A DNA stretch of 8,742 nt, taken from a bacterium. Its GTDB lineage: Bacteria; Chloroflexota; Chloroflexia; Thermomicrobiales; UBA6265. Position numbers and translations under genes: made by a program. Below the pieces are notes generated by a model, which was given only the letters and a program-made list of their open reading frames with translations, did no database searches and was not told the DNA's origin. Below, piece after piece: positions 6,212 through 8,742 of this stretch. Positions within the stretch are counted from its first letter, which is position 1; each line of letters opens with the position of its first letter. Where the stretch lies: positions 1 to 8,742 of the forward strand of contig JAPOLF010000084.1 of the NCBI GenBank assembly GCA_029977305.1, read 5' to 3'.

Positions 6212-6958
6212 TCAGATGCACGCGATCTGGATGCAGACGCCGTCGGGTGGGGTGCAGATGCCGCAGCTCGCGTTGCAGCACACCTCGCCGATCTCACAGG
6301 TGACCGGGCCACAGGGTTCGCCGAACGCGACCTCCTCATCGGGGAAGCAGAACTGCTGTGTGCAGACCGCCCCGATAGGCGCGCACATGGAGCAGCTCTC
6401 ATTGCAGCAGTACTCGCCTTCTCCGCACCACGCCTGGCCGCAAGGGGTGCCGGAGGTCGGCTCGCAGTAGACGGCGGAGCAGGCACCGTCGGGCGCGGCG
6501 CACTCGCCGCAGCCGTTGTTGCAGCAGACGAGGCCCGGGGCGCAGAAGGTTCCATCGCATGGTACGCCAAGGGTCGGCGTGCAAGGAGTTCCCAAGGGGA
6601 GACAGGATCCCCCATCCACGGGGCAGCAGGTGGTGCCGAACGGGCAAAGCATTGCGGCGCAGACATTCGGGTCCACCGGGATACAGATGCCGGGGCAATC
6701 GGCGCCGAAGGCGTTGGGGTCACACGAGTCGCTGGGATCGTCGACGCAGATGTGGTTCGGCGGGCAGGGCGACCCAAAGTACCCGCCGCAGGAAACGAGC
6801 CGCCCGGGCGACCCTGGGGGTGCCATCTGGGCCTGGGAGGTTGAGGCGCGACGGGCAACGGCCCCGGAAAGCATACCTGCGACGATCCCGAGCATGGCAC
6901 GCCGCGATCGCGTACGCGAGAAGAGGCGGGCGATGCGATCAAGTTGCTGGTGGTCCAA
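6212..6958 (-). CDS. Exported cysteine-rich repeat protein, function unknown
   Basis: I do not recognise a function. With the TTG start the product is 248 residues with 36 Cys, all at or after residue 57. Residues 1-35 carry a polar helix, a twin-arginine-like S-R-R-A-M-L (18-23) and a short hydrophobic stretch to about 35, then a Ser/Gln/Pro linker. Residues 57-92 form a module of type CGG..G..CP....CVDDP.DSCDP...ADC.GIC. Residues 98-131 look like a degenerate unit. Three tandem units follow (132-170, 171-213, 214-248), each with C-C-N-x2-C-x2-C-x2-P-x-G-x-C. The Cys pairing pattern suggests a disulfide-rich, secreted or surface-held protein. The TTG is preferred over the upstream ATG at 7006 because GGAGGT lies 5 nt before it and the ATG-derived N-terminus would put two extra Cys ahead of the signal. 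It is convergent with resA. Metal binding, adhesion or a toxin/inhibitor role are all possible; none is shown. Confidence 0.82.
   Translation of the reverse strand: MDHQQLDRIARLFSRTRSRRAMLGIVAGMLSGAVARRASTSQAQMAPPGSPGRLVSCGGYFGSPCPPNHICVDDPSDSCDPNAFGADCPGICIPVDPNVCAAMLCPFGTTCCPVDGGSCLPLGTPCTPTLGVPCDGTFCAPGLVCCNNGCGECAAPDGACSAVYCEPTSGTPCGQAWCGEGEYCCNESCSMCAPIGAVCTQQFCFPDEEVAFGEPCGPVTCEIGEVCCNASCGICTPPDGVCIQIACI
6215..6565 (-). repeat. Three tandem Cys-rich units inside the coding region
   Basis: Read on the minus strand, the units are 6565-6449 (39 residues), 6448-6320 (43 residues) and 6319-6215 (35 residues). The shared pattern begins Pro-Cys, then a Cys four or five residues later, then Gly-x-x-Cys-Cys-Asn, x-x-Cys-x-x-Cys, x-x-Pro-x-Gly-x-Cys and a final Cys about five residues on. 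That is eight cysteines per unit at near-constant spacing. The middle unit differs by a short acidic insert before the next Pro-Cys. The last unit ends one residue before the stop, so the protein finishes on a unit boundary. Confidence 0.8.
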
Positions 6959-6963
6959 GAGGC

Positions 6964-6969
6964 ACCTCC
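6964..6969 (-). promoter_or_regulatory. Strong ribosome-binding site fixing a TTG start
   Basis: On the minus strand GGAGGT (complement of 6964-6969) lies 5 nt before the TTG at 6958-6956. This is the best Shine-Dalgarno match near any start in the window. It decides the start of the Cys-rich gene, against the in-frame ATG 16 codons upstream, which would place this element inside the coding region. Confidence 0.75.
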
Positions 6970-7121
6970 GAAAATGGTGGCGGATACCCACCAGTGTCGC
7001 GCACACGTGCTGTGGACAAGAACGTTCGCATCGACCGGACGGTTTCGGGGGCCGATTCCCTCAGGACGTCCAACGAAGTCGGTTGGGATTCGGGCGATTG
7101 GCACCAAGACCGGGCTGCCCA

Positions 7122-7211
7122 CGGCCCGAAATCCCGGTCGCGGCGCGAGACGGTGCTATACTGCCCTACCGTAGTCCGGACGCGGAAAGGCGCGGTTTTC
7201 GGCCCGAAATC
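7122..7211 (+). repeat. 12-nt direct repeat flanking the yvcK promoter
   Basis: CGGCCCGAAATC occurs exactly at 7122-7133 and again at 7200-7211, 78 nt apart start to start. The predicted -10 box (7157-7162) lies between the copies. The downstream copy extends into a hairpin; the upstream copy does not. This could be a pair of operator sites or a small duplication. The match is seen directly, the function is a guess. Confidence 0.5.
7154..7162 (+). promoter_or_regulatory. Extended -10 promoter candidate for yvcK
   Basis: TGCTATACT contains the extended -10 element TGn directly before TATACT (5 of 6 consensus bases), which is rare in this GC-rich context. No good -35 lies 16-18 nt upstream, as is usual for extended -10 promoters. 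The predicted start near 7169 would give a leader of about 104 nt before the yvcK ATG. Confidence 0.5.
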
Positions 7212-7217
7212 GGGCTG
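7200..7217 (+). other. Leader hairpin upstream of yvcK
   Basis: CGGCCCG (7200-7206) pairs with CGGGCTG (7211-7217), allowing one G-U pair, to make a 7-bp stem with an AAAU tetraloop. It falls about 31 nt into the predicted yvcK leader. No U-tract follows it, so it is not an obvious intrinsic terminator. Confidence 0.4.
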
Positions 7218-7255
7218 GCCGCTCAGGAAGGCGACGATCCTGCGCGCGTGGCGAA

Positions 7256-7271
7256 CCTGGCTGAGACCAGG
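7256..7271 (+). promoter_or_regulatory. Hairpin abutting the yvcK start codon
   Basis: CCTGG (7256-7260) and CCAGG (7267-7271) form a 5-bp stem with a 6-nt loop. The stem ends one base before the yvcK ATG at 7273 and would sequester the only AGG near it. It might limit translation initiation. The stem is short and its stability is untested. Confidence 0.35.
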
Positions 7272-7272
7272 C

Positions 7273-8601
7273 ATGTCCGTCAAACGATGGGCACTGTTGA
7301 TCCTGATGGGATCGGCGCTGACGGGTGTCGCGGTCGCGATGGCCTTGGTCTACACCTACCGGTACTACACCTTCCCTGAACCGTTGGCGGAGATCATTTC
7401 CGGGTTGACGTTGCAGTTCCTGCCGCGTCCAGCGCGGTTCCTGATGGTGCTTGCCCTCGGGGCGCTGGCGGTCGCGATCGGGTTCTGGAAGCTTGGGACG
7501 TCGCTGGTCAGTCCGTTTCTGCGACCGAGTGATCGGGGCCGAGAGCTGGCTGACATCCTGGCAGACCACCGGTTCGGCACGGCAGATCAGCGGTTGCGGG
7601 TGGTGGCGATCGGCGGCGGTACGGGGCTTTCGAGCCTGCTCCGCGGTTTGAAGCAGTACAACATCGACATCACCGCGATCGTGACCGTGGCCGATGACGG
7701 CGGAAGCACCGGCAGGATTCGCAGCGAATTCGACATCCCGGCGCCGGGAGACATCCGGAACTGCCTGGCCGCACTGGCCGACGATGAATCGCTCGTGTCG
7801 CGGCTGTTCCAGTACCGATTCGACCAGGAGGGGTCCGATCTGCGCGGACACTCGCTCGGCAACCTGTTCATCACTGCGCTGACCCAGGTCACCGGGAGTT
7901 TTGAGCAGGCGGTGAGCGAGACGGCGTCGGTGCTCAACATTCGCGGTCGCGTGCTTCCGTCGACGGTGGCCAATGTGCACCTCGGTGCGGAGTTGACCGA
8001 TGGGTCGACGGTGATCGGGGAATCGGTTGTCGCTTACCAGCACGCGCCGATCCGCCGCGTGTTCCTCGCCCCGGACGATGTGCCGGTCTACGAGCCAGCC
8101 TTCGGCGCGATCCTCTCGGCCGATCTCATCGTGATCGGCCCGGGCAGTCTCTACACCAGTGTGATGCCGAACCTGTTGATCGAGGGGATCACCAAAGCCA
8201 TTCGCTGGTCACCCGGGCGCACGGTCTACGTGTGCAATGTGGCGACGCAGCCCGGCGAAACGGATCACTACGATGCGGCCGATCACCTCCACGTGGTTGT
8301 CGAGCAACTCGGTGAAGGAGCGGTCGACGACATGTTGGTGAACAACAACCCCGCGACCGCAGCCTCGATCAAGCCAGAGGATCCGATCACCGCGGTCGGC
8401 GTCGCCGATCTGGGTGATTCGGCATTCGGGGTGCGGATTCGGGAATCAGACTTGGTCAGCGCCCAGAAACCGCTACGTCATGAGCCGCACAAGTTGGCGA
8501 AGGCCCTGATGGAGCTCGCCAACGAGCCGCGGGCGCCGCGCACCGGTGCCGGCAGTGCGCCGAAGAGCACAGTGCCTCCCCGCGCCAGGGTGACGGCGTA
8601 A
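7273..8601 (+). CDS. yvcK: YvcK/CofD-like UDP-sugar-binding regulator with N-terminal membrane domain
   Basis: In B. subtilis YvcK binds UDP-GlcNAc and is needed for growth on gluconeogenic carbon sources and for normal cell-wall synthesis. The catalytic-fold region begins near residue 108: V-V-A-I-G-G-G-T-G-L-S with the glycine loop at 114-118, then V-A-D-D-G-G-S-T-G-R with D141-D142. P-x-P-G-D-I-R-N, G-H-S-L-G-N, I-G-P-G-S-L-Y-T-S and N-V-A-T-Q-P-G-E-T follow, all YvcK signatures. The product is 442 residues, against about 317 in B. subtilis. The extra roughly 107 residues at the front hold two membrane segments, near 6-28 and 56-78. The ATG at 7273 is the only in-frame ATG, GTG or TTG between 7156 and the first membrane segment. 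The last 30 or so residues are Ala/Pro/Arg-rich and probably disordered. The rapZ and whiA partners of Firmicutes are not seen; gap follows 60 nt downstream on the same strand. Confidence 0.93.
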   Translation: MSVKRWALLILMGSALTGVAVAMALVYTYRYYTFPEPLAEIISGLTLQFLPRPARFLMVLALGALAVAIGFWKLGTSLVSPFLRPSDRGRELADILADHRFGTADQRLRVVAIGGGTGLSSLLRGLKQYNIDITAIVTVADDGGSTGRIRSEFDIPAPGDIRNCLAALADDESLVSRLFQYRFDQEGSDLRGHSLGNLFITALTQVTGSFEQAVSETASVLNIRGRVLPSTVANVHLGAELTDGSTVIGESVVAYQHAPIRRVFLAPDDVPVYEPAFGAILSADLIVIGPGSLYTSVMPNLLIEGITKAIRWSPGRTVYVCNVATQPGETDHYDAADHLHVVVEQLGEGAVDDMLVNNNPATAASIKPEDPITAVGVADLGDSAFGVRIRESDLVSAQKPLRHEPHKLAKALMELANEPRAPRTGAGSAPKSTVPPRARVTA

Positions 8602-8616
8602 GACACCGCGTTCGGA

Positions 8617-8631
8617 GGGCCGGGTTGGCCC
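8617..8631 (+). other. Short hairpin between yvcK and gap
   Basis: GGGCC (8617-8621) and GGCCC (8627-8631) form a 5-bp stem with a GGGUU loop, followed by a mixed GCGUCGUUCUU stretch. It is weaker than a typical intrinsic terminator. It may partly end yvcK transcription or separate the two messages. I saw no good promoter in the 60-nt gap, which favours read-through into gap. Confidence 0.2.
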
Positions 8632-8661
8632 GCGTCGTTCTTGGGAAGGGACGGGGTTCGC

Positions 8662-8742
8662 ATGGTTTATCGGGTTGGGATCAACGGGTTCGGCCGTATC
8701 GGTCGGCAGGTGTTCAAGGCGATTCAGCGAGGTGGGTTCGAT
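8662..8742 (+). CDS. gap: Glyceraldehyde-3-phosphate dehydrogenase, 3' end cut by window
   Basis: GAPDH converts glyceraldehyde-3-phosphate, NAD(P)+ and phosphate to 1,3-bisphosphoglycerate, and the reverse in gluconeogenesis. Only 27 codons are in the window. They begin M-V-Y-R-V-G-I-N-G-F-G-R-I-G-R, the almost invariant GAPDH N-terminus, with the Rossmann glycine motif G-x-N-G-F-G-R-I-G-R for the cofactor at residues 6-15. Catalytic Cys and His lie beyond the edge, so cofactor preference and activity cannot be judged. A weak ribosome-binding candidate (ACGGGG, 8651-8656) precedes the ATG by 5 nt. It lies on the same strand as yvcK, 60 nt after its stop. Confidence 0.93.
   Translation, partial: MVYRVGINGFGRIGRQVFKAIQRGGFD

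Larger units (their letters stand above)
6959..7272. other. 314-nt divergent spacer between the Cys-rich gene and yvcK
   Basis: No convincing gene lies here; the frames that run through it are open because of base composition. On the plus strand it holds the yvcK promoter candidate, a 12-nt direct repeat and two leader hairpins, described separately. On the minus strand, the part upstream of the Cys-rich gene has only weak promoter matches (for example TTGTCC near 7018 without a good -10), so I do not call one. An imperfect CACA...TGTG element with a central CACGTG lies around 7001-7013. The rest shows nothing I can name. Confidence 0.6.

Noticed and set aside
6193..7122. 309-codon minus-strand open frame overlapping the Cys-rich gene
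   Set aside because: It is Ala/Pro/Ser/Arg-rich with no domain signal, while the overlapping frame has regular Cys-repeat structure and a strong ribosome-binding site.
6559..7272. Long upstream extension of the yvcK frame, over 230 codons
   Set aside because: It runs through the antisense of the Cys-rich gene and through the promoter region. Its composition is Arg/Gly-rich like a GC-driven shadow, and the canonical YvcK membrane segment starts right after the ATG at 7273.
7156..8043. 295-codon minus-strand open frame opposite yvcK
   Set aside because: It is an Arg/Gln/His-rich shadow of the conserved YvcK core and lacks any recognisable motif.
1..8742. CRISPR array, insertion sequence, tRNA or rRNA gene, defence or toxin-antitoxin system
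   Set aside because: Both strands were read. There are no regularly spaced repeats of CRISPR type, no transposase motifs or terminal repeats, no tRNA cloverleaf and no rRNA-like sequence. Apart from the Cys-rich protein every gene belongs to a known housekeeping family.

Overview
The window is GC-rich bacterial chromosome carrying mostly housekeeping genes: nine protein genes, two of them cut by the window edges. I read the source as a Chloroflexota-type organism, possibly Thermomicrobia. The reasons are: a System II (CcdA/ResB/CcsA/ResA) cytochrome c assembly cassette; a membrane-anchored YvcK next to gap; and a cysteine-rich exported protein whose N-terminus (a charged helix, then a Ser-Arg-Arg motif and a short hydrophobic stretch) resembles exported proteins I associate with that class. 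This placement is inference. No rRNA, tRNA or marker-gene tree was available.

Layout. Positions 1-1439 hold the end of a HAD-superfamily hydrolase and trmD (tRNA m1G37 methyltransferase), overlapping by 4 nt and so probably translationally coupled. recO (DNA repair) lies on the minus strand, tail to tail with trmD only 5 nt away. A divergent intergenic region (2240-2368) contains a dyad and a good promoter whose predicted start point is the A of the ccdA ATG, suggesting a leaderless message. Positions 2369-6188 form one plus-strand operon, ccdA-resB-ccsA-resA. It supplies all parts of System II cytochrome c maturation: electron transfer across the membrane, apocytochrome thiol reduction, heme export and heme ligation. 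The key cysteines, WWD motif and histidines are all present.

Convergent to this operon, on the minus strand (6212-6958), is a 248-residue protein with 36 cysteines. It has an eight-cysteine-like N-terminal module, a degenerate linker unit, and three tandem repeats built around a CCN..C..C core. It starts at TTG behind a strong Shine-Dalgarno sequence. This is the least explained gene here and the main item for follow-up.

A 314-nt divergent spacer (6959-7272) follows. It holds an extended -10 promoter for yvcK, a 12-nt direct repeat flanking that promoter, and two hairpins in the predicted yvcK leader, one ending a single base before the start codon. yvcK (7273-8601) encodes a YvcK/CofD-like UDP-sugar-binding regulator of carbon and cell-wall metabolism, with an extra N-terminal part that has two membrane segments. 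The first 27 codons of gap (glyceraldehyde-3-phosphate dehydrogenase) close the window, linking two central-carbon genes.

I saw no CRISPR array, insertion sequence, tRNA or rRNA. Most of the window is ordinary. The unusual material is the cysteine-rich protein, the yvcK leader and membrane anchor, and the leaderless ccdA promoter.
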